From Desulfovibrio sp. UBA2564 (lineage in GTDB: Bacteria; Desulfobacterota; Desulfovibrionia; Desulfovibrionales; Desulfovibrionaceae): 42,134 nt of DNA. The stretch lies in the NCBI GenBank assembly GCA_002340305.1, contig DDLU01000055.1, positions 1 to 42,134 on the forward strand. Reading direction: 5' to 3'. A program made the translations under genes and the position numbers. Positions 1-6,932 of this stretch are shown here, in pieces. Within the stretch, counting starts at the first letter, position 1. Each line of letters opens with the position of its first letter. The notes under the pieces are model-generated. The model saw nothing but the letters and a program-made list of their open reading frames with translations, was not told where the DNA came from and did not search any database.

Positions 1-521
1 TTCATCTTGGAGTAAATGCGGCTACCGCTGATAGAAGCAATGATCTCCTTAAAACCGCCTGTTCCAGTGGGGTTGGAGCTCATAACCTCAACCTTCCAGC
101 CGTTGGAATCTGCAAAACGTGAATACATGCGAAAAAGGTCAGCAGCAAAAAGGGCTGCTTCTTCCCCGCCTGTACCGCCGCGGATTTCAAGAATGATGTT
201 CTTGCCATCCATAGGATCTTTAGGCAGCAAGAGAAGCTTGAGTTCTTCTTCCAGCTTGGGCAGGCGGTCCTTGATTTCAGCAATTTCCATCTCAGCCATT
301 TCGCGGATTTCAGGATCGGAGTCCTTGGCCATTTCCTTGTTATCTTCAAGGTCAGCAGCAAGCTGCTTGTATTCGCGGAAGGCAACTACAACCTCACCAA
401 GCTCGGCATGAGCCATGGTTACTTTGCGATAGCGCTCCTGATTATTATAAACTTCCGGGTCTGCAAGCTCCTGCTCCAGATCCATGAAAGAACGTTCAAT
501 ATCTTCCAACTTGGCAAACAT
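1..521 (-). CDS. prfA: Peptide chain release factor 1, 5' part (runs off the left edge)
   Basis: This is the N-terminal 173 residues of class I release factor RF1, which terminates translation at UAA and UAG. The reading frame starts with MFAKLEDIERS and carries the helical N-terminal domain and then the family signature EIRGGTGGEEA near residue 115. The codon-recognition PxT loop and the catalytic GGQ loop lie outside the window. Its ATG overlaps the stop of the upstream DUF1385 gene by one base (TAATG), which implies translational coupling. The rpmE-DUF1385-prfA order supports the call. RF2 is less likely because it normally needs a frameshift near codon 25, and the frame here is continuous. 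Confidence 0.95.
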   Translation of the reverse strand, partial: MFAKLEDIERSFMDLEQELADPEVYNNQERYRKVTMAHAELGEVVVAFREYKQLAADLEDNKEMAKDSDPEIREMAEMEIAEIKDRLPKLEEELKLLLLPKDPMDGKNIILEIRGGTGGEEAALFAADLFRMYSRFADSNGWKVEVMSSNPTGTGGFKEIIASISGSRIYSKM

Positions 522-1468
522 TAGCTGTTTCCTCCATCAGCATCGGCAGCAACCGCCGTTTTAAGTGCCGCGAGAGCAACTTCAATCTGCTCTTCATCAG
601 GCTCACGGGTGGTCAGCAACTGCATTCCCATTCCGGGCAGGCAGGCGGCTTTGCAAAGCGCCTTATCCTCATGTTTGGAGGAAGCCTTGATCATCTCATA
701 GGCAACCGCACTAACAGGAGCCATCAGCAGCAGCTTAACGCCGACTATATATAAATGTTTAAGCACAAACCCTTGCGGTGCCCAGACAGCAACGATCATG
801 GGAACCAGCACAGTAAAAAGCAGAATACTTACAACCAGAACGAAAAGCAGGAACGCTGTTCCGCAACGGGGATGAAGCCTGCTGAATTTTTTAATCTCGC
901 AAACATCAAGATCACCACCTGCCTCGTAAGCCCAGATAGCCTTGTGTTCAGCACCATGATACTCAAAGACGCGTTTGATATCCGGCACAAAAGAAATTGA
1001 AATTATGTAGCCGAGGAACATGACCATCTTAAAAAAACCATCCCAAATATGAAAGCTGAGGGAATCCACACCACCGGAGATACCCCACCATTTCATGGCT
1101 ACAGAAAAAAAGTGCGGCAGCACAACGAAAAGCCCCAATGCAGCACCAAGTGCAATGACCATGGTCAGCACAAGGTGAAAAGTGGTCAGTTCACCGTCTT
1201 CCTCTTCATCAAGAGCCTGTGTGGCAGAATAATTCAGAGCTTTAACTCCGTTGACCATGGTCTCCATAAAAATAGGAAAACCGCGCAGAAAAGGCTTTTT
1301 CATAAACGCGGGAGTCATTGAGAACCATGGACGAAGTTCAACAGTAATTTCACCGTCGGGACGACGGACTGCAATGGCGAGATTGTCCTTTGCGCGCATC
1401 ATAACGCCTTCGATAACAGCCTGTCCGCCAACTGTCTTGGCTGCGGACATAAGAAGAGGTAATTTCAA
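521..1468 (-). CDS. DUF1385 family membrane protein
   Basis: This is a DUF1385 (YqhQ-type) protein of about 315 residues. The N-terminus has the family hallmark AVIEGVMMR, and about four hydrophobic segments follow (FHLVLTMVIALGAALGLFVV, the segment around MVMFLGYIISISF, the segment around LLFVLVVSILLFTVLVP, and VGVKLLLMAPVSAVAYEMI). A conserved-looking HGAEHK motif sits between segments two and three. I chose the TTG at 1468 because GAGGA lies seven bases upstream. The ATG at 1450 has no ribosome binding site, and the more distal ATG at 1612 would add 48 unrelated residues. The biochemical function is unknown. Its coupling to prfA is a recurrent context but does not reveal the role. Confidence 0.85.
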   Translation of the reverse strand: MKLPLLMSAAKTVGGQAVIEGVMMRAKDNLAIAVRRPDGEITVELRPWFSMTPAFMKKPFLRGFPIFMETMVNGVKALNYSATQALDEEEDGELTTFHLVLTMVIALGAALGLFVVLPHFFSVAMKWWGISGGVDSLSFHIWDGFFKMVMFLGYIISISFVPDIKRVFEYHGAEHKAIWAYEAGGDLDVCEIKKFSRLHPRCGTAFLLFVLVVSILLFTVLVPMIVAVWAPQGFVLKHLYIVGVKLLLMAPVSAVAYEMIKASSKHEDKALCKAACLPGMGMQLLTTREPDEEQIEVALAALKTAVAADADGGNS

Positions 1469-1642
1469 ATCCGTTTCCTCACTGATGGAGACCTGTCGGC
1501 CCGTAAAATAGTAATGTTTCTCAGTAGAATAATCATTATCAGCCGTCAAGCAAGGCTGAAATTGAATATCATTACAAAGAATTACAGCGGGGAGGGATTT
1601 GAAATGTCCCACCCGGCTACGATGCAGGACTTTGAGTGTTTT

Positions 1643-1686
1643 AAAAAAAAGACATGCCTCTACCGTTTAGAACGGCAGAGGCATGT
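1643..1686 (-). terminator. Rho-independent terminator after rpmE
   Basis: The minus strand reads a 16-bp stem, ACATGCCTCTGCCGTT, with a 3-base loop and a matching arm containing one G-U wobble. It is followed by TCTTTTTTTT. The terminator separates rpmE from DUF1385-prfA, so the latter pair probably has its own promoter between 1470 and 1640. Confidence 0.85.
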
Positions 1687-1714
1687 TCAAGCGGCAAAAC
1701 CGCAGAAATATGAG

Positions 1715-1945
1715 CTAGTTGCCCTTAACTTTGCTTGCTGCGTCGAAGTTACCGAACTTCTTCTTAAAGCGGTCAATACGACCTGCGGTATCAACAAAAC
1801 GCTGCTTACCGGTGTAGAAGGGGTGGCAGTTGGAACAAATTTCAGTGCTTACCTCTTCACCCATGGTGGAGTAGAGTTCGGACTCATAACCGCAGTGACA
1901 GCGTACAGTTGCCTTATAAAGTTTCGGATGGATATCTTTTTTCAT
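1715..1945 (-). CDS. rpmE: 50S ribosomal protein L31
   Basis: This 76-residue protein is L31 of the large ribosomal subunit. It begins MKKDIHPKLY, which is typical of the family. It is the zinc-binding (C+) form: cysteines occur as C-H-C at residues 16-18 and C-S-N-C at 37-40. The tail TAGRIDRFKKKFG is also characteristic. AGGAG lies seven bases before the ATG. It is monocistronic, with its own terminator at 1643-1686. Being the zinc-containing form, it may serve as a zinc reservoir as in other bacteria, but no zinc-free paralog is visible here. Confidence 0.96.
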   Translation of the reverse strand: MKKDIHPKLYKATVRCHCGYESELYSTMGEEVSTEICSNCHPFYTGKQRFVDTAGRIDRFKKKFGNFDAASKVKGN

Positions 1946-2202
1946 GACTTTCTCCTGTCTTTGTTAACCGTGAAAACAAGGCCGAATACACCTGCATATG
2001 AGAATATGCAAGCATTATTTGCCCAGCTCCGCAATTTTTGGTGCAATAAGTTAACAGGCCCGCCGGACTCTCGTCAAGCGGCCGGAACGAGCAGACAAAC
2101 AGCTGCCTGCTGATGATTCAACTATCAACCTGGAATTACTAACAATCCACATTAAAAGTTAATAACCGGACCATCACCAGTCATCTACTTGTCAGCTGTG
2201 AA

Positions 2203-2233
2203 TAAAAAAGGCGGGACCGCGAGGATCCCGCCC
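2203..2233 (-). terminator. Rho-independent terminator after dsrC
   Basis: On the minus strand GGCGGGA and TCCCGCC form a 7-bp GC stem around a 9-base loop, followed by TTTTTTATT. It lies 25 bases beyond the dsrC stop codon, consistent with an abundant monocistronic dsrC transcript. Confidence 0.85.
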
Positions 2234-2257
2234 GAATATTCTAAAAGCTGTCTGGAA

Positions 2258-2575
2258 CTAAACGCAGCCAGTAGGCTTAGGCAGACCAGCCATCTTACAA
2301 GCTCCTTTACCGGGACCGGAGGGGAACAGTTCGTAGATGTGCTTCAGTTTGAAACCAGTTACTTTAGAGAGGATACGCACCATGGGAGCGATACCGTTCT
2401 TCTTGTAGTAGTCCTGCAGGAAGTCGATAACTTTCTGGTGTTCTTCGTTGAGTTCTTTGATACCTTCGCCTTCTTTGCAGAAGTCAACCCACTCAGGGCA
2501 CCAGTCTTCAAACTTCAGGAGGAAACCGTCTTCATCAACATCAAAGCTTTTGCCCTGGAATTCTACGATAGCCAT
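2258..2575 (-). CDS. dsrC: DsrC, sulfur-carrier substrate protein of dissimilatory sulfite reductase
   Basis: This 105-residue protein is DsrC (TusE/DsrC family). DsrC is the cytoplasmic co-substrate of DsrAB: its two C-terminal cysteines carry sulfite-derived sulfur as a trisulfide, which is then reduced by the membrane DsrMKJOP complex. Both cysteines are present: Cys104, the penultimate residue, and Cys93, eleven residues earlier, in the arm GACKMAGLPKPTGCV. The body contains GFLLKFEDWCPEW and IAPMVRILSKVTGFKLKHIYELFP, typical of the family. The start at 2575 has AGGAG eight bases upstream; a longer in-frame start at 2644 would add 23 unrelated residues. TusE is ruled out by the double cysteine. 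This gene is the best evidence that the organism respires sulfate. Confidence 0.97.
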   Translation of the reverse strand: MAIVEFQGKSFDVDEDGFLLKFEDWCPEWVDFCKEGEGIKELNEEHQKVIDFLQDYYKKNGIAPMVRILSKVTGFKLKHIYELFPSGPGKGACKMAGLPKPTGCV

Positions 2576-2644
2576 AATAATACTCCTAGGAATATTTACA
2601 TTTATTACTGTAGGTTCTGACCGTGTCGAACCTGCCATATCCAA

Positions 2645-2663
2645 AAACAGCGATCCGCTGTTT
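2645..2663 (-). terminator. Possible weak terminator or leader hairpin between the YcaO gene and dsrC
   Basis: AAACAGCG and CGCTGTTT form a perfect 8-bp stem around a 3-base loop, and on the minus strand two further T residues follow. It could end the methyltransferase-YcaO transcript or be a hairpin in the dsrC 5' leader. The T tract is short, so the call is tentative. Confidence 0.35.
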
Positions 2664-2710
2664 CACGACTATTTTGGACGCGCGAAATCTCACACGTTTT
2701 TGTTTAAAAT

Positions 2711-2740
2711 GGAATAAGCCTTAAATACTATTCTTGTCAA
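2711..2740 (-). promoter_or_regulatory. Candidate dsrC promoter
   Basis: A perfect -35 box TTGACA lies at 2735-2740 on the minus strand. A poor -10 (TTATTC or TATTCC) follows 17-18 bases later. It would give dsrC a leader of about 130 bases. It sits just after the YcaO stop codon, so dsrC can be transcribed independently of that operon. Confidence 0.4.
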
Positions 2741-2754
2741 TCTGGTTCCGGAAT

Positions 2755-4482
2755 TTATTTGTCGAGTAATTCCTGAAGATGCGGAACAGCATATTCAAGG
2801 GAAGGATCTAGCTCAAGAGCGGTTGTCAGATACTCAATAGCTTCATCATCTTCGCCCATAAATTTATGACATAATCCGAGATTGGCAAGGTCTGATGCTG
2901 ATCCGCTGTCCAATGCGAGGGCTGCTTTGAAATCAACAGAAGCCAATGCGTAATCTTTAGCTTTGAATTTTGCAACACCGCGCAGGTTAAAATATTCCTT
3001 TGCCTCATCATCAAGCCCGATGGCCCTGTCGAGATAAGGAATGGTTTCAGGCCAGCGCTCTTCGAGAGACAAGGCATAGGCGGTGTAGAAAGCGGAAAGG
3101 GCCTTCTCCTCGTCAGCAGGCTGCATCTCCACTGCAACGCTGAACATATTCACAGCACGGGAAGTATCTCCGCCACGAAGAGCCAGCATACCTTCAAAAA
3201 AGGGAATAAAATAAGGCCCGCCGTAGATATCACTGATCACATCCAGACCGTCACCGGCAATATCGAGGGCCACTTTCTCAGCTAGAATACGCCCTACAAA
3301 AAGACCGAGACTTGCGTGCGAGGTGCGCTCACGGAACTGGAATCCGGGAACGAAGTTATAGTTAGCAGGCACACCCAGTTCAGGATGAGTAGTGTCTACG
3401 GTGTAAAGAGTATAACCTTTCTCTTCAAGCTGTGCTGCAAACTGCTTCAGTTCATCATAAATATCATCAGCTTCTATGGAAGGCAGGGATTTCATTTTTA
3501 CGCATTCCCCTGCTCCAAGCCATCCTGTCTGCTCAAGTTCAGTGAATTTAGGCAGCCCGGAAGCTTCATAAACACGTCCGGTCTCAAAATCACCTGCAAG
3601 CTGCGCAACTTCGGTAAAAGCACGGATTGCGGCCTTGCACGGAGAAGCGGAGGTTCCGGCAGTGAAGACGATCTCACTCATGCCCGGAAAAGTGGACGGG
3701 TCCCAAGCAGTAACAGCCACAGTAGGCAGAGGCATACCGAAAGAGAAGTCATTGATGATGTACTTAATGCCATTGTCATCAAAGCATTTGCAAAGATTGG
3801 ACAGCACATCATCTTCACATGAAGCGGGGTCGATTACCGGAACTTCGGGACGCTCGCGGTCGATTACAGCACATACGTGCCTTTCAACCAGCTCGCTTGC
3901 CCCCTGAAGCACAGATTCCTCAGATGTATTACCCGCGGAAGACCCATTAAATTCATTCAGAATTTTAAACCAATCCAACGGCACATATTCTTCTTCACCA
4001 GTGTGCACGTTGAGTGCGGGGTGAAAATGCCAGCGGACAAGATCAAGAATGACCCGGGCTTTGCCGGTGTCCATGTCTTCGCCTACAGACTGCAAAATCT
4101 TTTCAATCGAAATAACTTTTCCGGGCCAGAGTTCTTCCGCCTCGCTGTAAGTGGCAAGGGTGAAGTTCTCAGACTTGGACCAGAAACTGAAAAAGCTGAA
4201 ACGCTCAACCAACTCCATAAGCGCGGAAGCCTCAGCCTGCGCCACGGAAGCCCCCTTACCCATCTGTTTACGGGTCGGCATTACTTCACGTGCTTCATCA
4301 CCGCATTCACTGATAAATACGGGAATACCCAGACGTCCAGTATCAACCTTACGGGTGCATTTCAAAACACCGTTACATTTTTCATCCAGCAGTGCCTTAA
4401 CGCGGGAAACAGTCTCCTCAGGAGTGACCGCCTTATCCTGATCCTTGCGGTAAACTTTAGGACATGATTTAAGTTCCAGCAT
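2755..4482 (-). CDS. YcaO-domain protein with C-terminal TPR repeats
   Basis: The YcaO domain (residues about 60-425) belongs to the ATP-dependent cyclodehydratase/thioamide-forming superfamily, which phosphorylates a peptide amide oxygen before attack by a nucleophile. Three acidic ATP/Mg-binding patches can be seen: ALMELVERF (E90, E93), SELVERHV (E197, E200) and AFTEVAQ (E291). Residues about 430-575 form three or more TPR-like helix pairs, the architecture of Escherichia coli YcaO, which is linked genetically to ribosomal protein S12 methylthiolation. Its ATG overlaps the stop of the methyltransferase gene by one base (TAATG), so the two proteins should be made in stoichiometry. dsrC lies just downstream. 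No substrate peptide, TfuA or RiPP genes are adjacent. The substrate is unknown. Confidence 0.88.
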   Translation of the reverse strand: MLELKSCPKVYRKDQDKAVTPEETVSRVKALLDEKCNGVLKCTRKVDTGRLGIPVFISECGDEAREVMPTRKQMGKGASVAQAEASALMELVERFSFFSFWSKSENFTLATYSEAEELWPGKVISIEKILQSVGEDMDTGKARVILDLVRWHFHPALNVHTGEEEYVPLDWFKILNEFNGSSAGNTSEESVLQGASELVERHVCAVIDRERPEVPVIDPASCEDDVLSNLCKCFDDNGIKYIINDFSFGMPLPTVAVTAWDPSTFPGMSEIVFTAGTSASPCKAAIRAFTEVAQLAGDFETGRVYEASGLPKFTELEQTGWLGAGECVKMKSLPSIEADDIYDELKQFAAQLEEKGYTLYTVDTTHPELGVPANYNFVPGFQFRERTSHASLGLFVGRILAEKVALDIAGDGLDVISDIYGGPYFIPFFEGMLALRGGDTSRAVNMFSVAVEMQPADEEKALSAFYTAYALSLEERWPETIPYLDRAIGLDDEAKEYFNLRGVAKFKAKDYALASVDFKAALALDSGSASDLANLGLCHKFMGEDDEAIEYLTTALELDPSLEYAVPHLQELLDK

Positions 4483-5201
4483 TATTTTACTCCCATCCTG
4501 ACCACAGAAACAATGGATTGGCCTTCACCGGCATTACCGGCAAAAGGAACTTCCTGCCTCATCAGGTGATAACTGTCCTTGGCCTGCTCAAAAAATTTCT
4601 TACCGCCACGCTTTTTATCCATAGCCAGCAGCACTTCGGAATCCTCTGCTTCAACAAGGTGTTTGGCGATAAATCCGGGCAGGGACTGCACAACCTCATC
4701 ACGATGCAAAATTTCACACCCTATGATGTAGTTGAATTTCTCTTTCAGATCGGTCTCTGCGAAGTCAACCTTGCGCATGATGATCTTTTCTTCGAGTTTG
4801 TTGCGGGAAACATTCAGACGAGCGAAAAGCAGCGCGTCGTCATCAGTATCAGCAAGGATAACCTCGTAACCGCGACTGGCTGCGATCATCCCACACAGTC
4901 CGCCATCAGTCCCAACCTCAAGAAACCTGGCTCCCTCAGCTGCTTTAAATTTAAGTGCGTAAAAACCGAGGACCAGTGCAGAAGGCCAAATCTTAGCCCA
5001 GAGAGGCAGGTCAATCTTTTTACCGCCACGAGCCTTGTCCACCAGTTTATCAAGATAGGCCGGCATATCTGCAATCTGGGCCAGTTCAAAAATCTGGTCT
5101 CCAACCTTAACTTCTTCAAATTTAATCGCGCCAAACTTGTTCCGGGCAGCAGCAAGCAGCTCATCAAAAGTTGCATCAGGCTCTAACGCTATATTTTTCA
5201 A
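4482..5201 (-). CDS. Predicted class I SAM-dependent methyltransferase
   Basis: This 239-residue protein has a Rossmann-type methyltransferase core. Motif I reads ARFLEVGTDGGLCGMIAA (about residues 91-108), and an acidic residue follows in EVILADTDDDALLFARLNV. The later FNYIIGCEILHRDE matches the motif IV strand. The arrangement and the preceding LPLWAKIWPSALVLG resemble the protein-lysine methyltransferase (METTL21/PrmA-like) group, which is an inference. It starts with TTG at 5201, supported by a perfect AGGAGG five bases upstream. It is translationally coupled to the downstream YcaO gene, which suggests the two modify the same or related targets. The target is unknown. Confidence 0.78.
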   Translation of the reverse strand: MKNIALEPDATFDELLAAARNKFGAIKFEEVKVGDQIFELAQIADMPAYLDKLVDKARGGKKIDLPLWAKIWPSALVLGFYALKFKAAEGARFLEVGTDGGLCGMIAASRGYEVILADTDDDALLFARLNVSRNKLEEKIIMRKVDFAETDLKEKFNYIIGCEILHRDEVVQSLPGFIAKHLVEAEDSEVLLAMDKKRGGKKFFEQAKDSYHLMRQEVPFAGNAGEGQSIVSVVRMGVK

Positions 5202-5341
5202 GGAAACCTCCTGAAGGGAATTCAGTTTTATTTCATCCTAACTTAGTAGGAAATTTTCTCTTATCTTTTTGAAAAATTCAGACACAGAGGAAGATGAGTA
5301 ATCATTAAGGTGCAGGTGGTCAACATCCGTGACGTAATGCG

Positions 5342-5376
5342 CAAAAAAAAGGGTCGATCAGCAATGATCGACCCTG
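5342..5376 (-). terminator. Rho-independent terminator ending the tRNA array
   Basis: The minus strand has a perfect 10-bp stem, GGGTCGATCA with TGATCGACCC, around a 4-base loop, followed by eight T residues. It lies just beyond the last tRNA gene of the array. Confidence 0.9.
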
Positions 5377-5381
5377 AAATA

Positions 5382-5456
5382 TGGAGCGGGAAACGAGATT
5401 TGAACTCGCGACCTCAACCTTGGGAAGGTTGCACTCTACCGCTGAGTTATTCCCGC
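5382..5456 (-). tRNA. tRNA-Gly (anticodon CCC)
   Basis: This 75-base gene with encoded CCA folds into a full cloverleaf: acceptor GCGGGAA/TTCCCGC, discriminator T, and T loop TTCAAAT. The anticodon stem CAACC/GGTTG encloses TTCCCAA, giving anticodon CCC. It differs from the neighbouring GCC genes mainly in the anticodon and D/variable positions, so it is a diverged relative that reads GGG codons. It is last in the array. Confidence 0.95.
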
Positions 5457-5479
5457 TGAACTTCTTGACAGCAAAAAGT

Positions 5480-5506
5480 ACGGGCGTCCTATGAAGGACG
5501 ACCCGA
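5480..5506 (-). other. Hairpin between tRNA genes, terminator-like
   Basis: On the minus strand GGGTCGTCC pairs with GGACG-CCC around a TTCAT(A) loop, followed by GTACTTTTTGC. It separates the Gly(GCC) gene at 5515 from Gly(CCC). It could be a partial terminator or an RNA-processing signal. The T run is offset from the stem. Confidence 0.45.
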
Positions 5507-5514
5507 ATAAAATA

Positions 5515-5589
5515 TGGAGCGGGAAACGAGATTTGAACTCGCGACTCCAACCTTGGCAAGGTTGTACTCTACCACTGAGTTATTCCCGC
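5515..5589 (-). tRNA. tRNA-Gly (anticodon GCC), copy 1
   Basis: This is a complete 75-base cloverleaf with encoded CCA, acceptor GCGGGAA/TTCCCGC and discriminator T. The anticodon loop TTGCCAA gives GCC, reading GGC and GGT. It is identical in sequence to the other four Gly(GCC) genes of this array. Confidence 0.96.
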
Positions 5590-5592
5590 TCG

Positions 5593-5667
<75 letters not shown>

Positions 5668-5676
5668 GAAATTTAA

Positions 5677-5751
5677 TGGAGCGGGAAACGAGATTTGAAC
5701 TCGCGACTCCAACCTTGGCAAGGTTGTACTCTACCACTGAGTTATTCCCGC
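5677..5751 (-). tRNA. tRNA-Gly (anticodon GCC), copy 2
   Basis: This is a 75-base cloverleaf identical to copy 1, with anticodon loop TTGCCAA. The nine-base spacer to tRNA-Cys copy 1 (GAAATTTAA on the plus strand) is repeated exactly in the second half of the array. Confidence 0.96.
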
Positions 5752-5768
5752 TCGATATCCGATTAAGG

Positions 5769-5800
5769 AAAAAAACGGCCTCCCTGATGAAGGAAGGCCT
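5769..5800 (-). terminator. Intrinsic terminator-like hairpin inside the tRNA array
   Basis: The minus strand reads AGGCCTTCC, a short loop, GGGAGGCC and then GTTTTTTT, a typical intrinsic terminator. It lies between Gly(GCC) copies 3 and 2. Only 17 bases separate it from the next tRNA gene, so there is little room for a new promoter. It may act as an attenuator that lowers expression of the distal four tRNAs. Confidence 0.7.
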
Positions 5801-5807
5801 AAAATTT

Positions 5808-5882
5808 TGGAGCGGGAAACGAGATTTGAACTCGCGACTCCAACCTTGGCAAGGTTGTACTCTACCACTGAGTTATTCCCGC
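5808..5882 (-). tRNA. tRNA-Gly (anticodon GCC), copy 3
   Basis: This is a 75-base cloverleaf identical to the other Gly(GCC) copies, with encoded CCA. It stands alone between two longer spacers (5752-5807 and 5883-5945), both of which contain hairpins. Confidence 0.96.
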
Positions 5883-5909
5883 TCGGGATTTATCTTCAAT
5901 CCAATTGAA

Positions 5910-5932
5910 GAAAGGTTGACCCCTTAGGTCAG
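5910..5932 (-). other. Weak hairpin between tRNA genes
   Basis: GGCTGACC, TAAGG and GGTCAACC form an imperfect stem on the minus strand, with one C-A mismatch, followed by TTTCTTC. It occupies the spacer between Gly(GCC) copies 4 and 3. It is more stable on the plus strand, where the mismatch becomes a G-T wobble, so its role is uncertain. Confidence 0.3.
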
Positions 5933-5945
5933 CCAAGAAATTTAG

Positions 5946-6020
5946 TGGAGCGGGAAACGAGATTTGAACTCGCGACTCCAACCTTGGCAAGGTTGTACTC
6001 TACCACTGAGTTATTCCCGC
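5946..6020 (-). tRNA. tRNA-Gly (anticodon GCC), copy 4
   Basis: This is a 75-base cloverleaf with encoded CCA, identical to the other Gly(GCC) genes. It opens the second Gly-Cys-Gly triplet, whose spacers match those of 5515-5751 exactly. Confidence 0.96.
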
Positions 6021-6023
6021 TCG

Positions 6024-6098
<75 letters not shown>

Positions 6099-6107
6099 GA
6101 AATTTAA

Positions 6108-6182
6108 TGGAGCGGGAAACGAGATTTGAACTCGCGACTCCAACCTTGGCAAGGTTGTACTCTACCACTGAGTTATTCCCGC
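6108..6182 (-). tRNA. tRNA-Gly (anticodon GCC), copy 5 (promoter-proximal)
   Basis: This is a 75-base cloverleaf identical to the other Gly(GCC) genes. It is the first tRNA of the array; a TTGACA/TAAAAA promoter ends about 18 bases upstream of its 5' end. Confidence 0.96.
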
Positions 6183-6200
6183 TCACGAAAAGCGAAGCAG

Positions 6201-6229
6201 TTTTTAACTTTCTGATCCTAAACTGTCAA
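6201..6229 (-). promoter_or_regulatory. Main promoter of the Gly/Cys tRNA array
   Basis: On the minus strand a perfect -35 TTGACA (6224-6229) is followed by exactly 17 bases and a -10 TAAAAA (6201-6206). The predicted start lies a dozen or so bases before the first tRNA, the spacing expected of a stable-RNA promoter. Confidence 0.7.
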
Positions 6230-6373
6230 CACCTTTTTTCGAAACTTTTATCTTTTTTTGCTTTCCATTTACCTGCAAGCTGAGATAAAATATTTAATTA
6301 TCCTATCAGCTTTATATTGGAAATTTCAAACAATTTCTTATTCAAAGAACCGACTCGTACGTCGCTGAAAAAG

Positions 6374-6438
6374 TGTTTAGGGCAGGTGTTTTTTTTTGTC
6401 AACCGTTTTATTTTTTTATTTTTTTATTTTTTTTTATC
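6374..6438 (-). promoter_or_regulatory. Second upstream promoter with A-tract UP-like element
   Basis: A perfect TTGACA at 6397-6402 (minus strand) is followed by 17 bases and TAAACA. Immediately upstream of the -35, at 6403-6438, are runs of seven to nine A residues separated by single T residues, spaced about 8 bases apart. This resembles an UP element. The rest of the 370-base gap (6183-6553) is AT-rich and holds no gene that I can see; the plus-strand dksA promoter must also lie here. Confidence 0.45.
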
Positions 6439-6553
6439 ATGCACTTTACTTCCATACATAGTTTAGGATAATAGCATTCATCTTAAAAATAGTTCGAGTT
6501 GTTATGGTAAAATGTAACCCCACCTCCCATCTTATAAAAGAGAGGTTATCAAT

Positions 6554-6916
6554 ATGAAACAGAAAGATATTGAATACTTCCGTGAAACCCTGAACAAAAT
6601 GCTCGACGACATTCTTCAGAAGGGACAGGAAACCATCGAAGACATGACAGAATCCGGGGAAACTTATGCTGACCCCGCAGACCGCGCAACCGCTGAGTCC
6701 GACCGTGCCTTCACACTCAGACTCAGAGATAGGGAACGCAAACTGATTAAAAAAATCCAGAAAGCCATTCAGCGTATTGATGACGGTGACTTCGGTGTCT
6801 GCCACGCCTGCGGTGATGACATCTCCGTCCCCAGACTTAAGGCCCGCCCGGTTACTACCCTCTGTATTGCTTGCAAGAGCAAACAGGAGGAAGAAGAACA
6901 AAACCGCGGAGACTAA
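6554..6916 (+). CDS. dksA: DksA/TraR-family zinc-finger transcription factor
   Basis: This 120-residue protein is a DksA-type regulator that enters the RNA polymerase secondary channel and, with ppGpp, alters rRNA and tRNA promoter activity. The coiled-coil tip motif DxxDxA is present as DPADRA (about residues 41-46). The C-terminal zinc finger has CHAC and CIAC pairs separated by 17 residues. Its length is below that of E. coli DksA (151) but normal for deltaproteobacterial members. GAGAGG lies upstream of the ATG. It is divergent from the tRNA array and 16 bases before the NFACT gene, so it is probably cotranscribed with the latter. A general DksA role rather than a TraR role is likely from size and both cysteine pairs. 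Confidence 0.9.
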   Translation: MKQKDIEYFRETLNKMLDDILQKGQETIEDMTESGETYADPADRATAESDRAFTLRLRDRERKLIKKIQKAIQRIDDGDFGVCHACGDDISVPRLKARPVTTLCIACKSKQEEEEQNRGD

Positions 6917-6932
6917 ACCCGGATAAATCTAA

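Noticed and set aside
1514..2113. 199-codon plus-strand frame across rpmE
   Set aside because: It runs antisense through rpmE and its terminator; no supporting features.
3316..3822. Plus-strand frames inside the YcaO gene
   Set aside because: Shadows of the YcaO reading frame, which carries the conserved ATP-binding acidic patches.
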